Part shown: positions 50,492 to 63,170 of the stretch, piece after piece
How positions within the stretch are numbered: position 1 is the stretch's first letter
How the letters are laid out: each line of letters begins with the position of its first letter
NCBI RefSeq assembly: GCF_037893015.1
Contig: NC_133666.1
Location: 654,586,957 to 654,650,956, forward strand
Length of the DNA: 64,000 nucleotides
Direction of reading: 5' to 3'
Origin: Macrotis lagotis
Lineage: Eukaryota; Chordata; Mammalia; Peramelemorphia; Peramelidae
Translations under genes and position numbers: made by a program
Notes under the pieces: model-generated
The model's input: the letters and a program-made list of their open reading frames with translations, nothing else
What the model was told of the DNA's origin: nothing
The model's database searches: none

Positions 50492-50516
50492 AACGTTTTT
50501 TTTAAAGAGATGAAAT

Positions 50517-50660
50517 AGGGGTGGCTAGGTGGTACAGTGGATAGAGCACCAGCCCTGGAGTCAGGAGTATCTGAGTTCAAATCCAGCCTCAGACACTTAA
50601 TAATTACCTAGCTGTGCGACCTTGGGTAAGTCACTTAACCCTATTTGCTTTGCAAAAAAA
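50517..50660 (+). mobile_element. WSINE-type SINE, right half of an inverted pair
   Basis: AGGGGTGGCTAGGTGGTACA to GCTTTGCAAAAAAACAAAAA, 25 bp from the oppositely oriented copy. Confidence 0.92.
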
Positions 50661-50864
50661 CAAAAACAAAACAAAGCCAAAGAAATGGAATAGAAAAAAT
50701 TCAACATAATCAACCCATTAAAAAAATATGAAAACTTATGCCATGGACCTCTTAACTCTGCAAAGGAGTGGAGGAAGATGTCTTCTCATGCCTTTCTTTA
50801 GGGATTCTATGTCTTTTCCTTTGAGTCAGTTGATATAGGTCTTTCCAGATATATATTTCTCTTC

Positions 50865-51310
50865 TTACTGCACAGTCATTATCAACATCATCAATGCAGT
50901 CTGACTCTTTATGAACCTCTTTGGGGTTTTCCTGGCTAAGATACTGGAGTGGTTTGCCATTTCCTTCTCTGATTCATTTTATGGATGTGGAATGACTTCC
51001 CCAGGGTCACATAGCTATTAAGTCTCTGAGGCTGGATTTGAACCCTGAAAGATGAGTCTTCTTGCCTCCAGACCTGGCACTCTATCCACTGAACCACCTA
51101 CATTATCATATCATCTTCCTAACTATGAAAATAGCAGCTTACATTTATAGAGTACCTACTATATATCAGGCACTGTTCTAACTGCTTTACAAATATTATC
51201 TCATTTGATCCTCACAATAATTTTGTATGGGAGTGATTGTTTTGTCAATTTTTCAGATGAGAAGACTGAGGCCAACAGAAGTGAAATGACTCACCCAGGA
51301 TCACACAGTT
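50865..51310 (-). mobile_element. MAR1-type SINE followed by MIR-type SINE
   Basis: MAR1 50865-51105 (TTGGGGTTTTCCTGGCTAAG); MIR 51115-51310 (TAGAGTACCTACTATATATC, GATGAGAAGACTGAGGCC). Confidence 0.78.
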
Positions 51311-51670
51311 AATGTCTAATAACATCCATAGTGTTTCATCATATCCTTGTACCACAATTTGTTTAGCCATTTCCAAAAGGAAAAATAATCTACTTTGCTT
51401 CAAAAAGTGCTGCCAGAAATATTTTGGTGTATATATTCTTTTTTTCTCAATGATCTTTCTGGGGTATATAATTCTTATTAGAATCTCTGGACCAATGGAC
51501 ATTGTAGTCATTTATTTAATTCCATTTTTTTTTCTAAAATGGTTATGTATTTCATATCTCCACCAAGAATGTATGAGTGTATCTATTTTTCCACAACTTT
51601 TCTGATTTTGACTATTCTCATCTTTTCTCATCCTTGCCAGTTTGCTAAGTATGAGGTGAAACCTCAGGGT
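51311..51670 (-). mobile_element. L1 ORF2/3' fragment
   Basis: CAATTTGTTTAGCCATTTCC and TGCCAGAAATATTTTGGTGT, TCTGGACCAATGGACATTG, the reverse of the conserved ORF2 C-terminal region. Confidence 0.75.
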
Positions 51671-51739
51671 TGTTAAAGGTTGTGAGACGTTATGTGACTG
51701 CTCCTAGGTCACCATGTGGTCTGTGTCATAGGATAACAG

Positions 51740-51910
51740 GCCCATAGATTAGAGCCAGAAGGCATCTTTGAATCCAATCTCTTCATTTTAGACTAGGAAA
51801 CTGAAGTTTAGGTGACTTGTCCTCAGTCACATGGTTAGTATGTATCAGAGAGAGCACTTACTACCCTGACTACAAGGTCAGGTCTCTTTTCACTAGACCT
51901 CATTGTTTCT
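51740..51910 (-). mobile_element. MIR-type SINE
   Basis: CTTCATTTTAGACTAGGAAA and GTCACATGGTTAGTATG. Confidence 0.6.
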
Positions 51911-52329
51911 CATCTTGTACATAGTAAGAACTGTTAAACTTAAAACTATAAAAACCTTAAAAATTATAGGGTTAAAATAAAATGACAGAAAATGTAGGTT
52001 AGATATTTTAAAGTTTTATTCTCTAAGATCTTACCTCTAAACCTTAAGGTGGAGGCCCTTTCAAAAATGACCACACTGAACAGGGACAGAACTGAACTCT
52101 TATACAAAACAGAATAGGGAAAAATCATTAATCTTTTCTGTGGCCAGACAATGAAGGTTGCACAATATTAAGTTGCCCTAATACACCTTAAAGCTATCAT
52201 CCTTGTACAATACTATCACCTGATCTCTTGTTGTCTCTTCCTAACAGGCCAAGCAGCTCCAGTATCCTGATCATTATCCCTCGACTTTATAAATAACATG
52301 GGGAAGATACCCAGGAGTCTTAATTTCTT

Positions 52330-52984
52330 TTTCTTTTTTTTTTAAAAAAAATTTATTTATTTCTTTTCCCAACTACATGCAATGGCAGTTTTCAGCAATC
52401 TTTTTTTTATTTTTTGTTTTTTGCTTGGTAATGGAGTAAAATGACTTGCCCAAAGTCACCCAGCTAGGTTAATTATTAAGTGTCTTGAGGTCAGATTTGA
52501 ACACTGGTCTTCCTGATTCCAGGGCCAGTACTCTATCCACTGCACCACTTAGCTTCCCCCTCAACAATCATTTTTTAAAAGTTTTTACTTAAATTTTATT
52601 AAAGTAAATTTAAATATTTAATTTAAGTTAATTAATTAAACTTAAAATGTAAAATTTACTTAAGTGAAGTAAAATTTACTTAAAATTTTCTCCCTCCATC
52701 CCTCCCCCTCCCCTGGAGAGAAAGCAATTTAATATAGGCTATACATTTATAACCATGCCAAACATAGATCCATATTAATCATGTTGTGAAAGAAGAATCA
52801 AGTCTAGATGGAGGGAAAAATTACAGAGAGAAAAAAAAGACAAAATAATTAAGATGACTTTTAAAAATTGAAGACAGTAAGCTATAATCTGCATTTAAAC
52901 TTCATAATTCCTTCCCTGGAAAGGATGGTATTTTCCATCACAAGTCTTTTAGAATTGTCTTTGATTATTGTGCTGTTGAAATGA
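52330..52984 (-). mobile_element. 5'-truncated L1 3' end with a SINE inside
   Basis: Flanked by AGTCTTAATTTCTT at 52316-52329 and 52985-52998. Internal TTCCATCACAAGTCTTTTAG and AATTGTCTTTGATTATTG match the L1 copy at 44051-44648. Confidence 0.9.
52401..52560 (-). mobile_element. WSINE-type SINE nested in the L1
   Basis: TTGCTTGGTAATGGAGTAAA to CACTTAGCTTCCCCC; flanks TCAGCAATC and TCAACAATC. Confidence 0.88.
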
Positions 52985-53502
52985 AGTCTTAATTTCTTAC
53001 TAAGCTTGGCAAGGTGGCTGATATGAAGGCTGATTACTCTCTAAAGGAGTAATTTTTATTACCAGGATTATAGTTTTGAGAATCTTATTATACTTAACAG
53101 AACTTAATAGATGCTTGTTGAATTGAAATTGAAGACTTTTTTTATCATATTTCTCTTTGAACACATCATAATATCCCTGTCCCTTAACCCCATCCCAGAC
53201 CATAAGTCCCTAGAGTGTACAAATTATTTTCTCTTTGTATTTCCAGCATCCCATATAAGCTATGGCAATTGTACAATAAATTGAACTGCTTAATAAGAAA
53301 TTCAGTTAATGAAATGTATTGAAATGGTGGATGTCAATGAAGGACCAGAGGAAGAAGATAACCTTATTTATCCTGTAACAAACAAGTCCCCTGATCTGCA
53401 GAACTAGATACACCTCCCTTGGAACTGTGCATTCATGCTTTAAACCCTTTGGTTCAATGGGACAGACCCAATGAAGAACTGAATTGAATGGAGATATTAG
53501 GG

Positions 53503-53840
53503 GTAGCTAGGTGGTGAATTTCTTTTTTTCTTTTCTTTTTTTTTTTGGTGGGGTGATGGGCTTAAATGACTTTCCCAAGGTCATACAACTAGTAAGTATC
53601 AAGTATCTGAGGTTGGATTTGAACTCAGGTCCTCTTGACTCCAGGGTTGCTATGCCACCTAGTTGCCCCTGAGTGGTGAATTTCTGAGTCTAATTTCTGA
53701 GTTCAAGACTCAGACACTTATTGATTGTGGATCCTGGGCATGTCACTTTACCCTGTTTGCCTCAGTTTTCTCATCTGTCAAATGAGCTGAAGAAGGAATT
53801 GGCAAACTACCCCAGTATCTTTGCCAAGAAAATCCCAGAT
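53503..53840 (+). mobile_element. MAR1-type SINE containing a reverse WSINE
   Basis: Outer element 53503-53524 and 53671-53840; the inner minus-strand SINE fills about 53525-53668. GTGGTGAATTTCT occurs on both sides of the inner element. Confidence 0.87.
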
Positions 53841-54199
53841 GGGATCAAGGGAACGTGAGACTTGTTCATACTGGACCTCAGAGTCTGAAGAATCTGGAGC
53901 ATGGGTTCATAGCTTGGACAAGGACAAGGAAAAGAGGGTTGTCCCACATGGCCTAGGGCAGTGTGGAAGCACTAAAGAGATTATGGAGGGGGGAAGAAAA
54001 AAAGAAAAATAGAGGAAAAAAGAAAAAGGGGAAAAAAAGAGATTGTGGGATTTGGAATCCTGGTACATGGGTTCAAATCTGTCTTTTGCTGATTGTTATA
54101 ATCTCTTGGAGCTTCACTTTCTTTCTCTAAAAAATGAGGGGGGTTAGAATAGATGATTTCCAAGGTCGATTTTAGGTCAAAATCTATGATCCCAATAGA

Positions 54200-55430
54200 A
54201 ATATTTTTGTGCTCTGGACCCCTTGGTAATCCATCTGCTGAAGTGTATGGGCCCTGTTAAGCATAATAATTTCTCAAAACTATATCCTGGCAAAAGATTA
54301 ATTTCTTTAGAGAATACCCAGGCTTCATATCAGTCCCCTTGCCTCTCTAGTTAGAAATTAAGACTCCAAAATTTCTTTTCCCATGTTAATTACAAGCTTA
54401 GGAGAACAATGAGCAGGATACTGGGAGACTTGTCCTGCCTAGAAGAGACTAGAGAAATTCAGATAGTATTGAATAAAGATGGTAATCTTGTAGGAGCAGT
54501 CTTGGGCAGAGATATTGGGCAACTATTCATGGTTAGATTAATGATTTTCCCTATTCTCTGTTTCTGTATAAAAATCAACCAATTCCAAGTCCAAGTCATT
54601 CCTGTAATGGCTTCCACCTTAAGGTTTAGATTAAAATATTAGAGAAAAAAAACTTAAAGATGTCTAACATATTTGCTGTCATTTTATTTTAATTCTAAGT
54701 TGTTCAGTTTTCTTCCAGTTTTGGGGTGGACAATCGCTTCTCAGAATAAGGTTTTCTAATAATTGAAGGAAATGCTAAATTTCACTTAGAGGTTACTTAA
54801 AATATCATTAAAAATACAAATTTACATATCCTCCTGAAATCTATCCAGGACTCAGGTTCAGAACACCTTTTTCAGAGGGATTTAAGAAGACCCTTGGACA
54901 GCAACTATAGTGGAAAGAGCCCCAGGCTCTTGTAACTTGGACCAGTGCTCCCTTCACCTCTCTGACCTTCTTCAGTTTCCTTTTTGACAAAAGGGAAAGG
55001 CCAACAGTTAGACTGGATGATCCCTAAAGACCCTCCTGGCCCTGGGATTCCAGGACAAGTTGGGTCTCATGGTTAAAGTTCTCCTGAACCTGGTCTCCAG
55101 GAGGTCTACAGGGAATAACAGTCTCCAAAGAGGGGCTCAGCTAGGGGGCTGAGGCTGTGGATTTAAACCTTTTGCTTTGAAGCAAAAGGTTTTTCCCCCA
55201 AGCAAAAGGCAACGGACTGAGGGCAGTAGCCTTTGAGAGACAGAGAAGACTGGAATCTTCAGTTGCTAGTAGACTTTCATCCTACCACAAACTCTGGGTG
55301 CCCCCTTTCCTTTGGTTACTGGTGTAATCTTGGGGGCAGGGGAGGACTGGGGGCACAGGAGACCAGTCCTCACTGATCTTAAAGGAGGCAGCTTGATATA
55401 ATGATATAGTGTAAATAACACAGATCTAAA
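54200..55430. other. Intergenic, largely unique sequence
   Basis: A perfect 13-bp palindromic pair at 55165-55192 is the only structure noted. No exon is supported. Confidence 0.45.
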
Positions 55431-55618
55431 CAGTAGTTCTTAATCTGGGCTTTGTGTTCTTGGCTTTGGAAAAATCTTTTTAGAACTGAACTTTGATATA
55501 ATTGTTTTCCTATTTCATTTTATGTAATTAAAAACATGATTCTAGGAAGGGGTCTGAGAAGAGTTTCAGCAGGCCTTGCTAAAGGGGACCAGAACATAAA
55601 AAAGGTTAGAAATGATTG
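55431..55618. mobile_element. MER5A-like hAT DNA transposon remnant
   Basis: CAGTAGTTCTTAATCTGGGC at one end and AAAAAAGGTTAGAAATGATTG at the other, with GGAAGGGGTCTGAGAAGAG between; resembles mammal-wide MER5-type elements. Confidence 0.65.
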
Positions 55619-55899
55619 TCCTAGACTCAAAAGAACTGACTCTTGGTGAATGTCCTTGTGCCAGTCACTTCCCCTTGTTTTGTTGTGTAAAAGGTTCTCT
55701 GGAGTCTCTTCTAGCTTTAGAAATAGATTTCTAGAAACCTTCCTTGGAGGTAGTGAGGCAGCCTCTGGACGTGGAACCCACAAAGTCCTGCCTACCCCCA
55801 ACTTGAAGATTTTCCTCTAAACACAGCAGTTTGTGACTTTGACGTAACCTTCAAAGGCCTAGTCGTTCCCTCCACATCTAGGTGGGTGGTTTTCTCTTT

Positions 55900-57600
55900 C
55901 TGTCGTCTTTTCTTTCCTGTCTTTGTATCAAGGAAATAGGTCTCATTTTAGTGAAACCAGTCATCAAGCAGATTCGTTGAGAGAGGGTGAGAGAGGTAGG
56001 GGCAGTGGTGACTGGGTCTAGACCCTGTCCCCTGACCATCTTCCCACCCAGAGGCCCTGGCACTTAGGGTGGCCTTTTCTTCAATGGAATTGACCCTCCA
56101 AGAGACTGGAAAAAACTGACGGAAGCAAGGAAACCTGGTACCCTAGAGCTAGATTCTCCAGAACCTCCACAGGTAAGCCTTTTCCTGAATTCTTTGCAGG
56201 CCTCTGTCTTAGGCTGATATGGGTAGGGGTGATCTGGGAGTTAGGAAAGAGGAAGCCCATACCACAAACCATGGTGGTGATTCCCTCTTCCCACAGCTCA
56301 GGGGATCCTGTCTCAGCCTTGAATCACTCAGCCTCATGGTTCCCAGGCAGGAAAGAGAAAGAAACATTGGGCAATATCCAGCGTTTTGGGGAAGGGGGGA
56401 GTATCATTTCTAGGGACCAGAATTCCCCAGCGCAGAGTATCAGAGTGATGGTCCAGGAATTACTCTAACTCTTTGTGTAGGGTAAATGGGGATGATGGGG
56501 AGTGGTGGAGGAACAGTTAAACCATGGGGGCGGGGTTAGGTGAATTTAAGGGATAGATTTAAGAAATAGTCAGACCAGGGGATAAAGGCATCATTAAGCT
56601 AGTTGTGTTAAAGTGACAGTCGAACCATTAGGTCACAAGGTTGTCAGACTGGCGATTTCAGGCTAGGTTGCTGGAAAATGGTCACAGTCTAGAAGTTCTT
56701 GGCCTTGGGAGAGGGTCTGAGGATAAGAAGATGGTTAGACTGTGGAGTCAAAGGAATAGTGAAGACTGGAGATTGGAGCATAGACAATTTAGGTGCCTTA
56801 AACTGGGGGTGATTTTATGTAGTCATATTGGGAAGGGAATAATGAGGGGATATTTAAAGAATAGAACAGTCTGGAGAATCTAGGGTGGTCAGATGGAGGG
56901 GTCAGAGTATTTTTAGACTAAGGGTTCAGGAGACTATCACAATGGGGTTTCAAAAATAAGTTAGATGTGGGAATTTAGGATATGGTTAGACTAAGGAGTT
57001 GGGTTGGGATCAGGAGACAGACATGTCAGAATGCCCATACTAGGGAGCTGAGGGGTAATCAGACTCAATGAGTCAGAGGGATAATCAGAAAGAAGGGGGG
57101 TATGCTTAAGCTGGGATTTGAAAGGACAGTAGGCCCAGGAGGGGTATCAGGACATTTGAAACAAGACAGGACCCTGAATGAATTAGTTTCTGACTTCCCA
57201 CCTTTATATTTAGGACCATTTCTCTTAGTGGAAAGGATCTGGAGATCCCCTTCCCCCCTTATCAGTTCTGCTCCAATTAGACACCATCAAGTAAGTAATT
57301 TCTCTGCGCCAAATTGACCTCCTTTAGGGGTGTAAAGGGTGCATGTTGGGCCAGTTAGTGATGATAGTATTGATGAATACAGATTATTTGGGGGACAGGG
57401 AGGAGTAATGTCCAATCGTGATGACAACATTGAGACCATTTCACCCAGGTAAGAATGAAGGTGCTAAAAGTTTACACTGGGTACTTGAACTAATAACCAG
57501 ATCTAGGAACTAAGGAAAGCCTTGGATAGTATTTTTATAGACCATTGGCTGGAAGGAGATGAGTCTGGACCAGCGATGATCCCTTCTCCCTCTATATGAA
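55900..57600. other. Repeat-poor island with splice-like signals, no gene assigned
   Basis: Good acceptor or donor strings occur on the plus strand (TTCCCACCCAG near 56050, CTCCACAG|GTAAGCC at 56172, CTTCCCACAG near 56296, TATATTTAG near 57212, CATCAA|GTAAGTAA near 57292). The short open segments between them match no family I know. Confidence 0.3.
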
Positions 57601-57636
57601 TGAAAGCTGTGCTTTTTCTTTTTCTTTTTTAATTTT

Positions 57637-57789
57637 TTTTAAAAATTTTATTTAAGGCAATGGGGTTAAGTGACTTGCCAAAAGTCACACAGCTAGGCAA
57701 TTATTAAATGTTTGAGGTCAAATTTGAACTCAAGTCCTCCTGACTCCAGGGCTGATGCTCTATCCACTATGCCACTTAGCTGCACTGCC
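57637..57789 (-). mobile_element. WSINE-type SINE
   Basis: TTTAAGGCAATGGGGTTAAG to CCACTTAGCTGCACTGCCCC. Confidence 0.88.
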
Positions 57790-57799
57790 CCCCCCCCAA

Positions 57800-59844
57800 A
57801 GCAGTGCTTTTTCCTCAGTTTCTAGGTCTGTTCTGCATCTCTGGAATGGACTTTTGCATTCCTTAGTTTTCCCCTCCATCTCTTCTTCCTCTTTCCTCTC
57901 ATAATAATCCATAAGGAGGAAAAGGATTAATAGATTTTCTCAGAGTACAAAATAAGCAAGTTAAAAATGTGCAGAAATTCTTCTGGAACATATATTAGAT
58001 TTTAAGTTCCTTCAAGATAGGAATTGTCTTTATTCTGTATCTGAAGCACTTATCACAGCGGCTGGCACATATTAGCTATGTAATTGATTGATAAAGATAG
58101 ATATCTCTTCACAGAACAATAGTTAAGGCAGAAATGTGGCCAATATTGGTCGAATGGAGCCTATGAAAAGCCTAAAATCTAAGAGGGGAATCAAAGGGAG
58201 CTTTATGGGTAACATCCATGTGACCTTATATTGACAAATAAGCTTTGAACAAATGACCAAGTAGAGCATATTTGTTTGATGAAATGGAGGGATTTATGGT
58301 AGTAATGTAGGACCAGGTCACTGCTCCCAGAAATCACAGAAAAGTTAGACTTAGGTAAATGATAGATCTATAGATAGACAGGGAAAGTAAGGAGGGGAGG
58401 TGGTGGAGGGGGAGCAGAGCAGATAGGTAGCTGGAATAAAGTAGACATGTATCACTGATGTATTGATGAAATATAAATGCAAAGCAGTAAGATATCCCTG
58501 CTCTGCCTTCAAGGAGATTCTATTCTAATAAGAGAAGACAATACATAAAGAATAACTAGAAAAGGAAAGGGGGGACAAGGGAGAATGTCATGGCTGGGAA
58601 CTACCTGGAGGCCTAGCTCAGAACAAGATAAGGAAAAAGTTCACTTATTAGAGTCCAGCTTCACTTATGCAAGGAAATAATAGAAACTTCCCAACGTTTC
58701 ACTATAAGTTGCAGATTAAGAACTGTTGAGAACCTGGAAAGAGAGACAGGATCAGGTAGTCAAAATTATATACCAGAAGCTCTCTATCCTTTGTATACCA
58801 AAATACCATATTATATACAGATCCCAAAATATCTTTGAGAATTCAATGAATAAGCTATCGAAAATAGAAAATTATGCTGAGAAAACATCTTTCTTTTATT
58901 ATGAATTGTTTAGGATATGACCCAATATCTTATGCTATGTCTTTGATTGATTCAAGGAGAAGTACAGGTCCTATTCTTCATTTCCTATTGTTTGATTTCA
59001 TCTAAAAGTCTGTTCACCTAATTAAAGATAACTTACAAAAAAAGAAAAAGACAAAATTTATGTATATTAAAATGTCTCGTTGTCAACAGGAAGCTGACCT
59101 TCTACCTGTGAGACACCAGCTATCTCTCTTCCCCCCACCACATACAGACATTACAAAAATGTTTATTATATGAATCTATATCTATATGTATAGAACTATG
59201 TCTGGTACCTCATCAGTTAGAACACATAATATGGTATATATATATATATATGTATATATGCATAAATGTATACCCATATCTCTCCATGTATATAGTAGGG
59301 ATGAAAAGGTAGAGCATTACTCCAGGTATGAGTCAGTACAAAATTGCAGAGGTAGAAAATGGAGGATAGTGTGTAAAGAATGTAAATAAGTCTTATATAA
59401 GTGAATAAGAGTCAGGAGATGAGGATACTTGGAGATTTTGAAACCAGGAAACTTAAAGGATTATATATAGGGTTTTGAAAGAGGGGAGATTTCCAAGAGG
59501 CCAGTGAAGGGTAAAGTGATTAAAGGTCTCTATGAGAATGAAGAATAGCTTTAAAAGGAGTAAGGCCCAGGGAGAGATGAAATGACAAGAATTTAGAATT
59601 CTGATAGAACAATTTCAGAATTCTTTAAATATGGAACATTTTACAATTTTGATCTGGAGCAATGCTAATATTCTCCATGCATTCCAAGTGTAGTATCTAT
59701 GCTGAAATGAGCACTATTTCAGAGTTTTTTATTTAGGAGGTAGAACATTTGTAGGTGGTGGTGAGGTTATTGAAAGAGATTAGAATAAGTTAATAAATAC
59801 AAGAGTTATCATTTATATGAGAGTTTTCTTTGGGGGGTGTCTTT
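57800..59844. other. Intergenic, AT-rich, no gene recognised
   Basis: Contains an L2-type 3' end at about 58000-58080 (AGTTCCTTCAAGATAGGAAT, GGCTGGCACATATTAGCTAT) and a (TA)n patch at 59236-59252. The rest is unclassified. Confidence 0.45.
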
Positions 59845-60935
59845 TAAAATTTTTTTTAATATTTATTTTTTTCTCAAGTACATGTATAAGCAATTTTAAC
59901 TTTTTTTCAAATCTTGAGTTCCAAATTTTCTCCCTACTGCTATCCTCTCATTGAAAAGGCAAGAAATTTGACATGTTTATACATGTGTAGTCATGCAGAA
60001 TATATTTCCATGTAAGTTATTCTGTGAAAGAAAACAGACCAAAAAATCCTCAAAGAGAAAAAAAGAAAATAAAGAAAAAGGATCTTTTGTGTGTATTCAG
60101 AATCCACCAGTTCTTTCTCTGGAGATTGACAGCACCTTTCATCAATGGTTCCTTCAGAATTGTCCAAGCCACAATTGTCTTGGATTATTATATTGCTGGG
60201 AATAGCTTAATTATTTAAAGGAGATCATCATACAATATTGTTACTGTATACAATGTTCTCCTAGTTCTATTCATTTTACTTTGAATCAGTTCATGTAAGT
60301 CTTTCCATGTTTTTCTGAGAGAATCCTGCTCAACATTTGTTAAAGCACAATAGCATTCCACCACAATCATATACAAAAATTTATTGTCATTTTAAAATTG
60401 ATGGACTTTCCTTCAATTCCAATTCTTTGCTACCACTAAAAGAGCTGCTCTAAATATTTTTGTGTACATAGGTCTTTTTCTTTTTGTTTTTTATTTGATA
60501 TACAGACCCAGTAGTGGCATTGTTTGTTTAACAAGTATACATAGTTTTATAACCCTTTGGACATAATTCCAAATTGTTCTCCAAATGGTTGAATCAGTAT
60601 ACAATTTTGTCAATAGTGCATTAATATTTTAATTTTTCCCCATTCCCTCCAAAATTTGTTATTTTCTTTTTTCTGTCATATTAGCTAATCTGACAGATGT
60701 GAGAGGTAACAGTTTATGATTTGCACTTCACTCATCAATAGTGATTTAGAGTATTTTTTTCATATGATTATAGATAGCTTTGATTACTTTGTCTGAATAC
60801 TGTTCATATCTTTTGACCATTTATCAATTGAGGAATGGCTCTTATTTCTATAAATTTGACTTACTTTTATATATGTTTGAAAAACAAAGTCTATCTCAGA
60901 GAAACTCACTGTAAAATTTTTTTTTCTCAATTGGG
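59845..60935 (-). mobile_element. L1/HAL1 ORF2-like 3' region
   Basis: TTCCTTCAATTCCAATTCTT, ACAGACCCAGTAGTGGCATT, TTTGACCATTTATCAATTGAG: the reverse of the L1 ORF2 C-terminal region. Heavily mutated. Confidence 0.75.
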
Positions 60936-61924
60936 GTTACTTCTCCTACTCTCTCTTCCTTTACCCTGTCCACACTCAAAAGTGTTTTATTTCGAACTTT
61001 TATCTTCCCGAAACTGCCCTCCCTTCTATCAGCTCCCTCCCCTTCTCTTATCCCTTTTCCTTCAGATTTTCCATTATAGTAAGATAGATTTCTTCACCCA
61101 ACCTTCTTTGAGCTATTTTCTAAGAGAGTTAGGTTCATGTGCTTTCCTCCCAGTTCTTCCCCCCCCCCAGTTTCCCTTCCATTTCTTTTAAGTCTCTTTT
61201 ATATCAGATAATGTATCCCATTCTATCTCTCCCTTCCCCTCTCCCAGTACATTCTTCTTTTTCATCTTAATTTTATTTTTTTAGTTAATCATACCACCAT
61301 ACTCAACTCATACCTCTCTTTTCTGTCTTTGTATACTCCTAACTGTCCAAATAATGAAAATAATATTTTGAATTATAAATATCATTTTCCCATAAAGGAA
61401 TATTCAAACTTTTTTGAATCACATGGTTTTTCTTTCCTTTCTTGTGCTTTTTTTGCAAATTATATTTGAAAGTCATATTTTGCTGTGCTTTTTCTTTTTC
61501 CTTTTTAATTTGGTCTTTATATTAAGAATTGAAAGTTCTTAGTTTATTGAATGTCCATTTTCCCCTTTGAAAGATTATATTCAATTTTACTAAGTAGACA
61601 ATTCTTAGTTATCATCTAGCTCCTTTGCCTTCCAGAATATCATATTTCAGATCTTCTTATCTTTTAATGTAAATGCTATTAAATTTTGTGTTATCCCAAT
61701 TTGTGACTCCATGATATCTTTTTTGATTTTTTTTTTTTTTTTGGTTGTTGGCAGTATATTCTCCTTGATCTGGGAAGTCTGAAATTTGACTATAATATTC
61801 CTGGGAGTTTTTGTTTTGGAATCTCTTTCAGGAGGTGACCAGCAGATTCTTTCAATTTCTCTTTTATTCTCTGGTTCTGGAATATCAAGGCAATTCCTTG
61901 GTAATTTCTTGAAAAATGTCATCT

Positions 61925-62106
61925 AGGCTTTCTTTTTTTAGTTTTTTTTTGTTTGTTTTTGTTTTGTTTTTGCAAGGCAATGGGCTTAAGTGGCTTTCCC
62001 AAGGCCATACAGTTAGGTAATTATTAAGTGTCTGAGGACGGATTTGAACTCAGGTACTCCTGAATCCAGGGCCAGGGCTCTATCTACTGTGCCACCTAGC
62101 TGCCCC
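61925..62106 (-). mobile_element. WSINE-type SINE inside HAL1
   Basis: TTTTGCAAGGCAATGGGCTT to GCCACCTAGCTGCCCCCC. Confidence 0.9.
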
Positions 62107-62880
62107 CCTTTTTTTAATTAGTTAATTTATTTATTTAGAATTTTACAATTCCTCCCTCCCAATTTCACCCCCCCACCCCCATAGAAGGCAGTCTGTTAGT
62201 TCTTACGTTGTTTCCATGGTAGACATTGATCTAAATTGAATGTGATGAGAGAGAAATCATATCCTTAAGGAAGAAAAATAAAGTATAAGAGATAGCAAAA
62301 TTACATAATAATAGTTTTTTCCCCTAAATTAAAGTTAATAGTCTTTGGTCTTTGGTCAAACTCCACAATTCTTTCTCTGGATACAGATGGTATTCTCCAT
62401 CACAGATACCCCAAAATTGTCCCTGATTGTTGCACTGATGGAATGAGCAAGTCCATTGAAGCTGATCATCACCCCCCCATGTTGCTGTTAGGGTGTACAG
62501 TGTTTTTCTGGTTCTGCTCATCTCACTCAACATCAGTTCATGCAGATCCTTCCATGCTTCCCTGAATTCCCATACCTCTTGGTTTCTAATAAAATAATAG
62601 TGTTCCATCACACACAAAAACTACAGTTTATTAAGCCATTCCCTAAATGATGGACATTCACTCGATTTCCAATTCTTTGCCACCACAAACAGGGCTGCTA
62701 TGAATATTTTTGTACAAGTGATGTTTTTACCCTTTTTCATAACCTCTTCAGTATATAGACCCAAATAGTGGTATTACTGGATCAAAAGGTATGCACATTT
62801 TTTGTTGCCCTTTGGGCGTAATTCCAAATTGCTCTCCAGGAAGGCTGGATGAGTTCACAGCTCCTCCAACAATGTATTAC
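62107..62880 (-). mobile_element. 5'-truncated L1 3' end inside HAL1
   Basis: Minus strand encodes LHELMLSEMSRTRKTLYTLT, matching the plus-strand L1 at 42196-42250. HAL1 sequence resumes with CCAGTTGTTTTTCCAATGAG. Confidence 0.85.
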
Positions 62881-63009
62881 CAGTTGTTTTTCCAATGAGA
62901 TATTTCCTATTTTCTTCTGTCTTTTCATTCATTTGATGTTATTTGTTTGTTTTTTGATGTCCCATAAAGTCATTAACTTCCAATTGCTTAATTCTAACTT
63001 TTAAGAAAT

Positions 63010-63170
63010 TATTTTCATTTAAAAAATTATTTATTTAAGGCAATGAGGTTAAGTGACTTACCCAAGGTCACATAGACAGGCAATTATTCAGTGTCTAAGG
63101 CTACATTTGAACTCAGGTATTCCTGACTCCAGGACTGGTGCTCTATCCTTTTCCCCACCTAGCTTCCCTG
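63010..63170 (-). mobile_element. WSINE-type SINE inside HAL1
   Basis: ATTTAAGGCAATGAGGTTAA to CCCCACCTAGCTTCCC; HAL1 GAATTATTTTC / GAAATTATTTTC occurs on both sides. Confidence 0.87.
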
